Source: an uncultured Dorea sp.
GTDB taxonomy: Bacteria; Bacillota; Clostridia; Lachnospirales; Lachnospiraceae
Length of the DNA stretch: 64,000 bases
Direction: 5' to 3'
Assembly: GCA_910580235.1 (NCBI GenBank)
Contig: CAJTVU010000004.1
Coordinates: 186,001-250,000, forward strand
The notes under the pieces: generated by a model
What the model saw: the letters and a program-made list of their open reading frames with translations, nothing else
Told to the model about the DNA's origin: nothing
Databases searched by the model: none
Shown here: positions 41,986 through 51,219 of the stretch, piece by piece
How the letters are laid out: each line of letters opens with the position of its first letter
Numbering within the stretch: the first letter of the stretch is position 1
Translations under genes and position numbers: made by a program

Positions 41986-43398
41986 TCACTTCTTCCCATT
42001 AAAGCAGTAAGTACATACTTTACATGGCTCTATCCCTATAGATTCTAACAGATCGTCCAGCCTGTGGAACCGCAGCGTCGTAAAGTTCTGCTCTCTCCTT
42101 AAGTCTTCGATCAATTGGGCGTACCTTGCAGAACATGGATCCGCATATTCGTCTAGGATCTCCTGCGAGCATACTTCCCCTTCTCTTCTCCTGATCATCT
42201 GGCGTGTAATTAATTCCATCTCCGACCTGGAGCGGGTGAAGTTCAAATATTTGCACCCATACAGGATGGGAGGGCACGCCGGACGGACATGGACTTCTCT
42301 GGCGCCGCTGTTGTATAGGAATTCTGTCGTCTCGCGCAGCTGTGTCCCGCGGACTATAGAATCGTCAATAAGGAGAAGCTTCTTATTCTCGATAAGAGAC
42401 TGTACCGGGATAAGCTTCATACGTGCGATCAAGTTCCTCTGGCTCTGATTGACGGGCATGAACGAGCGGGGCCACGTAGGCGTGTACTTGATGAACGGTC
42501 TCGCATACGGGATCCCTGACTCGTTGGCATAACCGATCGCATGGGCAATCCCGGAATCCGGCACGCCCGCTACCACATCGGGATGCACGCTGCCATCGTC
42601 ACGCTTCGCCAGCATACTCCCGCACTTATAGCGCATTTCTTCCACATTCACTCCCTCATAGGAAGAAGTCGGATAGCCATAATACACCCATAGAAAAGAA
42701 CAGATCCTCATCTCTTCCCCGGGCTCTTGCAGCGTCTCCACCCCTTCAGGCGTAACGAACACGATCTCTGCCGGCCCCAGCTCCCGGTAATCCGTATATC
42801 CAAGATTGACATAGGCATGGCTTTCAAATGACACACAATGCGCGCCTTCTTTACGGCCGATCACAAGAGGCGTCCTCCCATACTTGTCTCTGGCTGCGTA
42901 AATGCCGTCCGCCGTCATAAGCAGCATCGACATAGAGCCGTCTACCATCTCCTGCACATAGCGGATCCCTTCCAGGATCGTATCTCTCTCACATATAAGA
43001 GCCGCTATCAGCTCCGTTATATTCACCTGCCCGTTTGTCATCTCCTGAAAATGAGAACGGGCATTTTTGTATAAGCCATCCAAAAGCTCTTCCGCGTTAT
43101 TCACTTTCCCTACTGTCACGATCGCAAAACTGCCCAGCTTCGAACGGATCAGAAGGGGCTGAGGCTCAAAATCAGAGATACAGCCAATCCCAAGATACCC
43201 TTCCATCTCGCCTACATCCCGCTCAAATTTCGTGCGGAACGGGGAATTCTGAATGTTATGGATCCCACGGTTGAACCCATTCTTTCCATAAGTCGCCATC
43301 CCTCCCCGCCTCGTCCCGAGATGAGAGTGGTAGTCCACTCCATAAAACAGCTCCAGTACACAGTCTTCCTTTGATGCCACTCCAAAAAAGCCTCCCAT
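41986..43398 (-). CDS. PurF-like phosphoribosyltransferase lacking the catalytic Cys
   Basis: The protein has 470 residues from ATG 43398, which follows AAAGGGG. It aligns in outline with amidophosphoribosyltransferase: an Ntn glutaminase-like half with LGTRRGGMATYG, then a PRTase half with the PRPP loop LLLIDDSIVRGTQLR. True PurF exposes Cys1 (MCGI...). Here the N terminus is MGGFFGV, so the nucleophile is replaced by Gly and glutaminase activity should be absent. C-terminal cysteines (CSQEIL, CSARY, CKVCTYC) may bind an Fe-S cluster as in Bacillus PurF. It may use ammonia directly or be regulatory. No pur operon surrounds it. Confidence 0.85.
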   Translation of the reverse strand: MGGFFGVASKEDCVLELFYGVDYHSHLGTRRGGMATYGKNGFNRGIHNIQNSPFRTKFERDVGEMEGYLGIGCISDFEPQPLLIRSKLGSFAIVTVGKVNNAEELLDGLYKNARSHFQEMTNGQVNITELIAALICERDTILEGIRYVQEMVDGSMSMLLMTADGIYAARDKYGRTPLVIGRKEGAHCVSFESHAYVNLGYTDYRELGPAEIVFVTPEGVETLQEPGEEMRICSFLWVYYGYPTSSYEGVNVEEMRYKCGSMLAKRDDGSVHPDVVAGVPDSGIAHAIGYANESGIPYARPFIKYTPTWPRSFMPVNQSQRNLIARMKLIPVQSLIENKKLLLIDDSIVRGTQLRETTEFLYNSGAREVHVRPACPPILYGCKYLNFTRSRSEMELITRQMIRRREGEVCSQEILDEYADPCSARYAQLIEDLRREQNFTTLRFHRLDDLLESIGIEPCKVCTYCFNGKK

Positions 43399-43438
43399 GT
43401 GCCGCCCCTTTCTTGTCATTTAAATTTTTTGTATGTAT

Positions 43439-44119
43439 TTATGAACCTGACGGGATATATGGACGGATAGCGCCCGCCACATTGCTGATCGGCATCGTCT
43501 GAAGCCACACATGTCCCGGCCCCGTAATTACAGTGTTAAAAAGCCCTTCCCCGCCGAACAGTATATTCTTCACTCCCGGAACGCTCTGGACGTCCATGCC
43601 GCAAGACGCCGTCATTGCAGCAACATATCCAGTGTCCACGATAATCTTCTGGCCCGGCTGGAGCTCATATTCTACTACATGCCCGTCAAACTCAGCGAAC
43701 ACGATGCCCTGCCCGCTGACTTTCTGCATGATGAATCCCTCTCCTCCAAACAGCCCGGAGGCAATCTTCTTACGAAAATGCACTGAAAGCGTGACCCCTG
43801 CTTCTCCTGCTAGGAACGCGCTCTTCTGGAAGATCATATCCTGTCCTGGGGAGATCTGGAATGCCTTTATAGAGCCGGGAAAGCTGGATGCGAATGCGAT
43901 CATTCCCGGCCCTCCCTGCGCCGTATAAATGTTCTGGAAAAGCTTCTCTCCTGCGAACGCTCTTCCAAGAGCCTTTCCCACACCGCCGTTGCTCGTCGTC
44001 TCCATCTGCATGTTAGGCGACATCCAGGCCATCGCTCCGCTTTCTGTGATCATCTTCTCCCCGCCTTCCAACTGGCAGATAACGACCGGGAGCGTCTCTC
44101 CTTGTATCTGGTACTTCAT
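43439..44119 (-). CDS. AIM24/TIGR00266-family protein
   Basis: This 226-residue all-beta protein belongs to the AIM24 family: GALGRAF-like glycine-rich strands, FASSFPGSIKAFQI, GEGFIMQKVSGQGIVFAEFDG and GLFNTVITGPGHVWLQTMP are characteristic. AIM24 proteins form a double beta-helix-like fold of unknown biochemical role; the name comes from a yeast mitochondrial gene. There is no signal peptide. It lies just upstream of the PurF-like gene and downstream of murI, with small gaps, so co-transcription is possible. Confidence 0.88.
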   Translation of the reverse strand: MKYQIQGETLPVVICQLEGGEKMITESGAMAWMSPNMQMETTSNGGVGKALGRAFAGEKLFQNIYTAQGGPGMIAFASSFPGSIKAFQISPGQDMIFQKSAFLAGEAGVTLSVHFRKKIASGLFGGEGFIMQKVSGQGIVFAEFDGHVVEYELQPGQKIIVDTGYVAAMTASCGMDVQSVPGVKNILFGGEGLFNTVITGPGHVWLQTMPISNVAGAIRPYIPSGS

Positions 44120-44151
44120 TTTACCGCCTCCTCTTTTCTCTTAATTGACAT

Positions 44152-44937
44152 TTATACAGACTCCGCCTGGTCAAGACGGAGCATATATCTTTTTATCTTC
44201 TTCTCTTCCTCTGCCGTCACAGGCCTGCCGGAAAAATAATATTCTGTCTTCCCGGTCCTTTCAAGCCCCTCTTTCTTTTGCACCTTTAGCCTCCTCATAA
44301 GCTGGCGGAGAGTGCCTTCATTTCCATCCACGAACTTTACCCTGTCCGGAAAGACCTTCTTATAGTATGGCTTGAAATAATTAAAATGTGTGCATCCCAG
44401 GACAAGAGCCTTATAGTCCTCAAGCCGATAGCCCCGCAGCGCTTCCTCCAAATACGCCATAATCTCTTCTTCCTCAAAGCCCTCTCTCTCTGCGATCCTT
44501 ACAAGCTTCGGCAGCGCTACAAGATCCACATTGTCTTCCGGATCGACCCTCTCCAGCAGATCATGGAGCTTATTCCCGAATATGGTCACCGGCGTAGCTA
44601 CCACAAGGATCCGCCCTGGCACGGCGCTATACTGTTCCGCCGCCTGCTTTACAGCCGGCTCCATTCCAATGACCGGCACGGCGATGCTGCTCCTGTATTT
44701 CTTTGTTGCAACGCTGGTCGCCGTATTGCAGGCGATCACAATGGCGTCGACCTGCTTTTCCAGAAGAAAAGCTATAATTTCTGTAATATACCCCTGGATC
44801 TGCTCCTTCGTCTTCTCTCCGTAAGGCACATGAGCCTCGTCCGCGTAATAGACAAAATCCGCATCCGGCATGATCTGGACTGCCCGGTGAAGGACAGACA
44901 GGCCTCCGATCCCTGAATCAAATATCCCAATCCGCAT
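44152..44937 (-). CDS. murI: Glutamate racemase
   Basis: MurI supplies D-glutamate for peptidoglycan. The 261 residues show FDSGIGGLSVL with Asp7, the first catalytic Cys in VIACNTATS (Cys70) and the second in LGCTHFNYF (Cys182). The length is normal. It is in the same direction as the DHHW/MBOAT genes upstream, 15 bp after the DHHW stop, so it may be read from their transcript. Envelope metabolism is the shared theme. Confidence 0.96.
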   Translation of the reverse strand: MRIGIFDSGIGGLSVLHRAVQIMPDADFVYYADEAHVPYGEKTKEQIQGYITEIIAFLLEKQVDAIVIACNTATSVATKKYRSSIAVPVIGMEPAVKQAAEQYSAVPGRILVVATPVTIFGNKLHDLLERVDPEDNVDLVALPKLVRIAEREGFEEEEIMAYLEEALRGYRLEDYKALVLGCTHFNYFKPYYKKVFPDRVKFVDGNEGTLRQLMRRLKVQKKEGLERTGKTEYYFSGRPVTAEEEKKIKRYMLRLDQAESV

Positions 44938-44952
44938 TGCTGTTACCCCTCA

Positions 44953-46260
44953 TTAATAGCTCACAATCTCTGTAAGATTCGGTACAAGCGTAGACGCAGA
45001 AGCCGCTGACACATTATTCAACAGAAGCACGTCCTTAATATTCTTCTCTTGTATCAATGATAAAAGCCCTGTAGGATAATATCTGTAATCTACGATATAG
45101 ACATATTCATAATGATCTACAAGGAACGGGGCGAACGCATTCCCGAAAGACTCCTTTATAAGAAGGCATGCGCTTCCGTCCGCCCTGGCCGGGTTATGGA
45201 CCCACCCAATAGGCTGATCCCCTCCGATGAAACAATTGTACTTTGACGAGCCCGCCCAAGTCGACACATCTGCAATGACATTATAATCCATCGTCTCTCC
45301 GTCAATATTTGTAAACTGCATATCGTTCGTGGCAAGAGGGATATAAGCCGTCACTGTGTCCGGGTTCGAGCCGAGCGCTGAAGCCTGATTACAGTAGGAA
45401 TACATCGTCCCTACAAAATTATCAAAGACCATCGTCTGATAGCTTTCAAGCGGGGTAGGCTCCATTTCTTTTTGCTTCATGAACTCACAGTAAGCATAGT
45501 AGGCTCCCAACGCCGTCCAGTGATGATCTGTCCGAAAATACAGGTACTCGTCATTATGATCCTCCAGTGTAGCGAACACATCTACAACCTTAACCTTATC
45601 CTCCAGCCCGTCATAAATGTACTGGATCGCCTCTTTCTGGTCGCTGCTCCCCAATTCTTTCTGCAGCTCCACGTCCAGATAGACGCCGGTGCTGATCGGC
45701 ACGATCATGTCGTAAATATTGACGTCCTCGCCCACGCTTCCCGCCAGAGCATTCACAGCGGCAATGTACTCGTTGACAGCCTCCGGGTTGAAACCATACA
45801 GGCTGAACGCCGTGTCTTCCGCCACATACACTGCTCCGAACTGCTCCTGGATCTGTTTGATCTCCCGTTTCTTTGTGCCGTCTTTGACTGTCTTATCCTG
45901 TTCCTTTTCTTCTTCCTTCTCCTCCTGCTCTTCCTCTACCTCCGCCGACGCCTGCATACTCCCGTATATCTGCTTCTTCTGGATGCCATATAAGCTTCTG
46001 TACTCCATATTCCCTGCGATAAATTGCTCCCTGAAGGGAAAGGTGTCCGCGTACCACAGATTCACCCCCTCAAAGAATTCGCCGTTCCACAGCGTCTCAA
46101 GAGAGGGTTTGGGGAATTTAGACAATGTCCGCTTCTCTATCTCCGATTCCTTCGGACGGAGCGGTATGATCAGCGCCGCTACCGTGAGCAGGAGCAGCGT
46201 TGCCGCAAACGCATAGATCTTATATTTTATGACTTTTGTACTTCTTCTCTTTCGCCTCAT
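44953..46260 (-). CDS. DHHW-family (AlgJ/AlgX-like) protein, intact motif
   Basis: The 435-residue protein has an N-terminal membrane anchor (residues 10-29) and an extracytoplasmic SGNH-like domain. The signature is complete: FRTDHHWTALGAYYAY, with LLIKESFGNAF supplying the serine block near the C terminus. An acidic/Lys-rich low-complexity linker (EVEEEQEEKEEEKEQDK) lies near residues 105-125. It pairs with the MBOAT gene 12 bp upstream to form a second polysaccharide O-acetylation unit. Unlike the copy at 21620, the catalytic residues are kept. Confidence 0.9.
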   Translation of the reverse strand: MRRKRRSTKVIKYKIYAFAATLLLLTVAALIIPLRPKESEIEKRTLSKFPKPSLETLWNGEFFEGVNLWYADTFPFREQFIAGNMEYRSLYGIQKKQIYGSMQASAEVEEEQEEKEEEKEQDKTVKDGTKKREIKQIQEQFGAVYVAEDTAFSLYGFNPEAVNEYIAAVNALAGSVGEDVNIYDMIVPISTGVYLDVELQKELGSSDQKEAIQYIYDGLEDKVKVVDVFATLEDHNDEYLYFRTDHHWTALGAYYAYCEFMKQKEMEPTPLESYQTMVFDNFVGTMYSYCNQASALGSNPDTVTAYIPLATNDMQFTNIDGETMDYNVIADVSTWAGSSKYNCFIGGDQPIGWVHNPARADGSACLLIKESFGNAFAPFLVDHYEYVYIVDYRYYPTGLLSLIQEKNIKDVLLLNNVSAASASTLVPNLTEIVSY

Positions 46261-46272
46261 GCCTCTGTCCTT

Positions 46273-47709
46273 CTAGAACTGAAAATATAAAAACGGGTTA
46301 TAGCTGTTCCCCACAAGCGCCATCGTCGCGATCAGCACAAGGAATACCGGCCCCGCCACTTCAACCGCGTTGCACAGCCACCGGACGGCCGTTATTCGCC
46401 TCGCCTTTCTCACGCACCATCTGTACCCAAGCTTGAAGAGTGGGGTGCAGGCAAGGATTGACGCCGCTATGAAAAACATATTGTTCTCAAATACGATCTT
46501 AACCTCAAGATTGGCAAACCCGTTCCCGTTCAGCCCGAACATCCCTCTCAGCGTGTGCCCCAGGTAAGCCATGTCGCTAAACTTGAACAGGATCCATCCA
46601 AAATACACTACTACCAATGTATAAATATGCCCTACCGCTGACGGAAGCGTCTTTAGCTTATCGAGAAAGCCGTTCTTCTCAATTACAAGGAACACATAGT
46701 AGAACAGCCCCCACAGTACGAAGTTCCAATAAGCGCCATGCCAGAGGCCCGTAAGCGCCCAGACAATGAACAGGTTCAGCATCGTCCTCTTCTGGCCTCT
46801 CCGGTTCCCTCCCAGCGGGATATAGACATAATCCCTGAAGAACGAGCTAAGAGAAATATGCCATCTTCTCCAGAATTCCGTTACAGAATCCGCGATATAA
46901 GGATAGTTAAAGTTTTCTTTAAAGTGGAATCCTGTCATCCACCCCATCCCGATGGCCATATCCGAATAGGCGGAAAAGTCCAGATAGATCTGGAGCATGT
47001 ACATAAGGACGCCAAGCCAGAGCCCAAGCGCCGGGACGCTATCGAGCTCCGCGAGCTTCTGCGGGAGCAGCGTATCTGCGATCTCAGCACAAGAATTGGC
47101 AAATATCGCTTTTTTCACAAGGCCTGTCGTAAATCGATTAATCCCGTCCCCTATCTCTGAGAGCTTCGTCTTCCTGTGCTCGATCTCGTAAGCCACGTCC
47201 TTATAGCGCACGATAGGGCCCGCGATACATTGGAAGAACAGGCCTGCATACAGAAGCACGAGCCAGTACTTGCGCTGCGGCCTCACATTTTCCCAATACA
47301 CGTCTATCACATAGGAGATCAGCTGGAACGTATAGAACGAGATCCCGATCGGCAGGACGATGTTCGGGATTTCTTCTGGAAATCCCGTAACCTTCTGCAC
47401 ATTTCTAAGAAGGAACCCTGCATACTTAAAATATCCCAAAAGAAGAAGCTGCAGCCCCACTCCCGCTGCCAGGAAAACTTTCTTCATAACAACGTTCTGA
47501 CGGTTCTCATATATAAAAAGGGCGGATATCCAGCTGATCCCCGACATAAGGAGCAGGAGCAGCAGATATCTTGGCCCTCCCCACGCGTAGAAGATGAGGG
47601 ACGCCGCTAAAAGCACAATATTCTTTTTGCTCAGCGTATCTGACAGGCAATAGACCGCCATCGTGACCGCAAAAAATAAAAACAGGAATAAAAGACTTGA
47701 AAAAACCAA
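46273..47709 (-). CDS. MBOAT-family membrane O-acyltransferase
   Basis: The 478-residue multi-spanning protein is an AlgI-like acyltransferase with the active His in LTGLWHGAYWN and the loop FWRRWHISLSSFFRDYVYIPLGGN. It starts MVFSSLLFLFLFFAV and ends YNPFLYFQF, the normal family termini. With the DHHW gene it forms a two-gene unit for acetylating a cell-surface or secreted glycan. It is closer to the canonical AlgI pattern than the MBOAT at 22721, so the two loci probably serve different polymers. Confidence 0.94.
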   Translation of the reverse strand: MVFSSLLFLFLFFAVTMAVYCLSDTLSKKNIVLLAASLIFYAWGGPRYLLLLLLMSGISWISALFIYENRQNVVMKKVFLAAGVGLQLLLLGYFKYAGFLLRNVQKVTGFPEEIPNIVLPIGISFYTFQLISYVIDVYWENVRPQRKYWLVLLYAGLFFQCIAGPIVRYKDVAYEIEHRKTKLSEIGDGINRFTTGLVKKAIFANSCAEIADTLLPQKLAELDSVPALGLWLGVLMYMLQIYLDFSAYSDMAIGMGWMTGFHFKENFNYPYIADSVTEFWRRWHISLSSFFRDYVYIPLGGNRRGQKRTMLNLFIVWALTGLWHGAYWNFVLWGLFYYVFLVIEKNGFLDKLKTLPSAVGHIYTLVVVYFGWILFKFSDMAYLGHTLRGMFGLNGNGFANLEVKIVFENNMFFIAASILACTPLFKLGYRWCVRKARRITAVRWLCNAVEVAGPVFLVLIATMALVGNSYNPFLYFQF

Positions 47710-47848
47710 TTTTCTCCCTCCGAAGCAGAGCTCTCAAAACAATAAAATATGACACCATAATACTATTTTCATAAAATATCATTATCGTGCCATATCCGGA
47801 CTCTCTTCACTTATTCGTTAATACATGCACAGATACATGCACAGACCT

Positions 47849-48874
47849 CTACCAGTCTGTATAAATATCAATGACTCCGCTGGCACAGCCTGTATCATAG
47901 ACGATCCCTGTCCCCAGGGAAGTCTCGACCACCGTCCCTTTCGGGTGATCGCTGCTGGCCAGGCAGAGATAGCCGTTGCCATCACGAATCGTCCCATCTG
48001 ACGCGACATGCCGTCCTGGGATCCGCAGCCCGCCCCCTGGAAGGATCTTCTGAGAATAATACGTCTCTTTATGTCCATTAAAATAGACGACCCCGACCCT
48101 TGGATTCAACTGGCCCGCTCCTGACGGATAAGCATACCCGCCGCCACCGCTGGAAGCGCTTGCGCTCCCGTCTGCAGCTACAGACTGCCCGCCGCCAGAT
48201 GAGCCCCCCTGTGCCGCAGCAGCCGCAGCAGCAGCCTGAGCAGCCGCTATCCTCGCAGCCTCAGCCTCTTTCAGCTCCTGGATCTTAGCCGTGAGAGCAT
48301 CTAAATCGGCCTTGGCTTCCGCCGCTTTCGCGTTCAGCTCTTCTTTCTTCTCATTCAGCTCCGTCTCAAGCGCAAGGCATTCTTCCTGCTGCGCCTTCAA
48401 ATGTTCCTCTTCTGTCTCTATCGTCTCTCGAAGCTCCTGCAGCTCGTTGACCATATTGCGGTCATACTCGTTCAAAGTCCTGACGAAATCAACCTTATTC
48501 ACGAAGTCCGTCAGATCTTCCGCAGTAAGGATCATGCCAAAAAGAGACTCACTGTTATTCTCATAAATATACCGTATACGGAGCTGCATATCTTTATGCT
48601 GCTCCTCTTCAGCCTTCCTTGCAATAGCCAACTGTTCCTGCGTCTTGGCGATCTCCCCGTTAACGGACTCGATCTGGACTTCATTCTCCGCGATCTGGTT
48701 TCCAATCTCAAGCAGTTCATCATTAATGCTGTCTATCTTGTTCTGTAAGCCGGCAGATTCACTCTCCATAGTGGATAAGTCATCAGCCTTGACTGTCATC
48801 ATCGGGCAAAGTAAAGCTAGTACACACACGCAGACTGTCACTGCCTGCATCCACTGTTTTCTTATTACCTTCAT
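47849..48874 (-). CDS. Secreted PcsB-like coiled-coil protein with 3D-like domain
   Basis: The start is ATG 48874 behind AAAGGAAA, giving 341 residues. A Sec signal (residues 10-30, VKADD) is followed by a PcsB/CwlO-type coiled coil (residues 33-210) containing the hinge IRYIYENNSESLFGMIL. A poly-Ala and Gly/Ser linker leads to a C-terminal domain with GTVVETSLGTGIVYDTGCASGVIDIY spread over two strands, which matches the 3D (triple-Asp) barrel fold seen in cell-wall lytic enzymes. A role in wall hydrolysis at division is inferred. The C-terminal domain differs from the CHAP domain of classical PcsB. Confidence 0.8.
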   Translation of the reverse strand: MKVIRKQWMQAVTVCVCVLALLCPMMTVKADDLSTMESESAGLQNKIDSINDELLEIGNQIAENEVQIESVNGEIAKTQEQLAIARKAEEEQHKDMQLRIRYIYENNSESLFGMILTAEDLTDFVNKVDFVRTLNEYDRNMVNELQELRETIETEEEHLKAQQEECLALETELNEKKEELNAKAAEAKADLDALTAKIQELKEAEAARIAAAQAAAAAAAAQGGSSGGGQSVAADGSASASSGGGGYAYPSGAGQLNPRVGVVYFNGHKETYYSQKILPGGGLRIPGRHVASDGTIRDGNGYLCLASSDHPKGTVVETSLGTGIVYDTGCASGVIDIYTDW

Positions 48875-48983
48875 ACTGATTTCCTTTTTCAATTTTTTTA
48901 ATAGCTCTTATATTTTACTATGTTTCTGTCGGCTTGTCAAATTGAAAATCTTCCCTGCTCTCTTTACGCCCTTTACGCCCCCT

Positions 48984-50351
48984 TTATCGCTTTGTCAACG
49001 CTACCGTCCTCTGTACTGCCTCGTCCAGCGGCAGGTCGTGATAGCCATGGACGCTCGTGTGGATGGCCCCCTCAAAATGCTCGTACCATTTTGGCGCGAT
49101 GTGAGCGAAGCCTGCCAGGATCCCCCACGCAGAGCCTACCGTTGCACCGTTGCAGTCTGTGTCGAACCCCGCTCCTACCGCCGCTGTGATCGCCGCGTCC
49201 AGATCGCTCTTCCACAGAAGGCACGCAGTTACGATCATGGCATTGGGGATCGTAAGGCACCAGTCAAATGTATCTTCTTCGTTATAGCGGCCATGGATCT
49301 TCCCAAGCATCTCCTCATAATCCTGTCCATTTTTATAGAAAGCGCATACTTTCTTAATGCTCTCATACAGCCTGCTTTCCGGCGGTATCTGCAAGAGGGC
49401 GGCCTCTATCCTTTCTTCCATATCCATGTCTTCTACAAAGCAAAGGCTGATGAGCGCTGCAATGAACATCTCTCCATAGACGCCGTTCTTCGTGTGAGAG
49501 ACCGCGGCGTCCCTATAGGCCATCCTCGCCGCCTCGTGGGGGTCTCCTGGATTGATATAGCCAAAAAAATCTCCTCTTATCTGCGCGCCGATCCATTCCC
49601 TGTACGGATTGCAGAGCATTGCCGACTCTGGCGGGAGAGCCCCGTTCATCAAATTGCGTATGGCCGCCCTTTCTGCAGTGCAGGCATGCAAGGCCGGAAT
49701 GCTAAGGAGCCACGTCTCCGCCACATCCTCCGAGGTGAATCCGCGACCGAACCGCTCCAGCACTTTAAGCGCCACTGTTGTATAATTTATGTCGTCGTCC
49801 ACTGGGAACCTGTTTTCCAGACAATCGATCCAACACATCTTCTGCCTGTCATAAGGTGTCGTTACATCCTTCTCTACCGCGCCGTACTTCTCCTCCAGCG
49901 CCCTGTCCTTTGTACGGGATATATAACCGGTCAGGGGAAGCTGCCCTGTCTCCTTCAGATAGCTTTCAATCTTCCGTCTTGTCCAGCCTTCGACCGGAAT
50001 GCCCAGCACACAACCGGCAAGCCTGCCGTACCACCCGCCTTTTATACATTGTTCAAGCCTTCCCTCCGAAGCCTCATATCGCTTCTTTGCTTCCTCTGGA
50101 AGCGTATCTACGATCCCTGCATAATCCGTTGGCTCAAAATAAGGGAAGCCCTCTTTCATCGGGCTCTTCTCCATCTCAAGAAGCAGCTCTTTCGCCCGGC
50201 CGCCTCGCTCCTTTTCATCTTCTATTTTTAATATCCGCTCGATCTCCGGCGCATACTGCTCCACGCTCCGGCCCTCGTCCAGGCACTGGCGGTACTCATC
50301 TTTCAGCATGTCGCCAAAGAAGATCCATCTCATCTTTTCTTTCAACATCAT
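48984..50351 (-). CDS. ADP-ribosylglycohydrolase-family enzyme
   Basis: The 455-residue cytoplasmic protein belongs to the ADP-ribosylglycohydrolase (DraG/ARH) superfamily. Metal-binding acidic motifs are visible as VDDDINYT and GFDTDCNGATVGS. The N-terminal 110 residues form an extra helical part not found in DraG. It is the last gene of a six-gene operon with a sugar-type ABC importer, nucleoside hydrolase and ribokinase. It most likely cleaves an imported or derived N-ribosyl or ADP-ribosyl compound rather than reversing protein modification. The exact substrate is not known. Confidence 0.88.
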   Translation of the reverse strand: MMLKEKMRWIFFGDMLKDEYRQCLDEGRSVEQYAPEIERILKIEDEKERGGRAKELLLEMEKSPMKEGFPYFEPTDYAGIVDTLPEEAKKRYEASEGRLEQCIKGGWYGRLAGCVLGIPVEGWTRRKIESYLKETGQLPLTGYISRTKDRALEEKYGAVEKDVTTPYDRQKMCWIDCLENRFPVDDDINYTTVALKVLERFGRGFTSEDVAETWLLSIPALHACTAERAAIRNLMNGALPPESAMLCNPYREWIGAQIRGDFFGYINPGDPHEAARMAYRDAAVSHTKNGVYGEMFIAALISLCFVEDMDMEERIEAALLQIPPESRLYESIKKVCAFYKNGQDYEEMLGKIHGRYNEEDTFDWCLTIPNAMIVTACLLWKSDLDAAITAAVGAGFDTDCNGATVGSAWGILAGFAHIAPKWYEHFEGAIHTSVHGYHDLPLDEAVQRTVALTKR

Positions 50352-50360
50352 AGCTCCTCC

Positions 50361-51206
50361 TTATTCTTTAATGCCGGAAGACGTAAGCCCCGCCGTAAAA
50401 AACTTCTGCAGCGGCATAATGATCGCCACAGGAAGTAAAAATGCTATGACGGAACCGGCAAAAATCTGGTCCCAGTTTTTCGTGTACTGCGTACTGAAAT
50501 TGCTCAAAGCTAATTGTACCGTATACATATCTTTCGATCGGGTCACGAGCACCGGCCAGAGAAAGGACTCCCACTGGTTGATGAACAGCACGAGCCCGGC
50601 GCTTATGCATATGGCTCTGGAATTGGGGAGCACTACTTTAAAAAAGATGCCGATATGTCCCATCCCGTCAATCCTGGCAGCCTCCAGCAGCTGATCCGGG
50701 AAGCTTAAGTAGTACTGGCGGAACAGGAAGATGATCATTCCGTTCGCAATACATGGGATAATGAGCGCCTTATATGTATCTACCCAATTAAGCTTCAAAA
50801 TCAGGTCGTACAGATTTATGGACAGCAGCTCAAAAGGGACCATATAAGAAAGCATCACTAAAAGAAACAAAAACTTCTTCCCTCTGAACTCATACTTTGC
50901 AAACACATATCCTGCCATCCCGTTGAATACGATCCCAAGGATCACTGTCACTGCGGCGATCCCCAGTGAATTTAGAAGAGCCTGGCCATATCCGCCTTCC
51001 GTAAAGATCGCGACATAAGCGTCCAGCGTAGCGTTGACCGGAATGAATGTCTTCCACGACAGCGGGCTGACATAGCGGTACAAGTCAGACAAAGGCCGGA
51101 AAGAAGATGTAAGCGCAAATACAAGCGGCAGGAATATGATGACAATAAGCAGAAAGTGCAGTATATAAAGCAGCGCCGCTGTCAGACGTGATTTCTTATA
51201 ATTCAT
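50361..51206 (-). CDS. Sugar-type ABC importer permease (MalG-like)
   Basis: The 281-residue permease has about six helices and the EAA loop EAARIDGMGHIGIFFKVVLP that contacts the ATPase. It pairs with the MalF-like permease encoded 13 bp upstream. No ATPase gene is in the operon, which is common in Clostridia where a shared MsmX-type ATPase energises several CUT1 importers. Context predicts a nucleoside, ribosyl or ADP-ribosyl substrate. Confidence 0.93.
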   Translation of the reverse strand: MNYKKSRLTAALLYILHFLLIVIIFLPLVFALTSSFRPLSDLYRYVSPLSWKTFIPVNATLDAYVAIFTEGGYGQALLNSLGIAAVTVILGIVFNGMAGYVFAKYEFRGKKFLFLLVMLSYMVPFELLSINLYDLILKLNWVDTYKALIIPCIANGMIIFLFRQYYLSFPDQLLEAARIDGMGHIGIFFKVVLPNSRAICISAGLVLFINQWESFLWPVLVTRSKDMYTVQLALSNFSTQYTKNWDQIFAGSVIAFLLPVAIIMPLQKFFTAGLTSSGIKE

Positions 51207-51219
51207 CTTCTCCCCTCCT

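Noticed and set aside
48645..50231. Open frame of 528 codons on the plus strand
   Set aside because: It is antisense to the ADP-ribosylglycohydrolase gene and the PcsB-like gene, both of which have clear family motifs; the translation looks like a low-complexity shadow.
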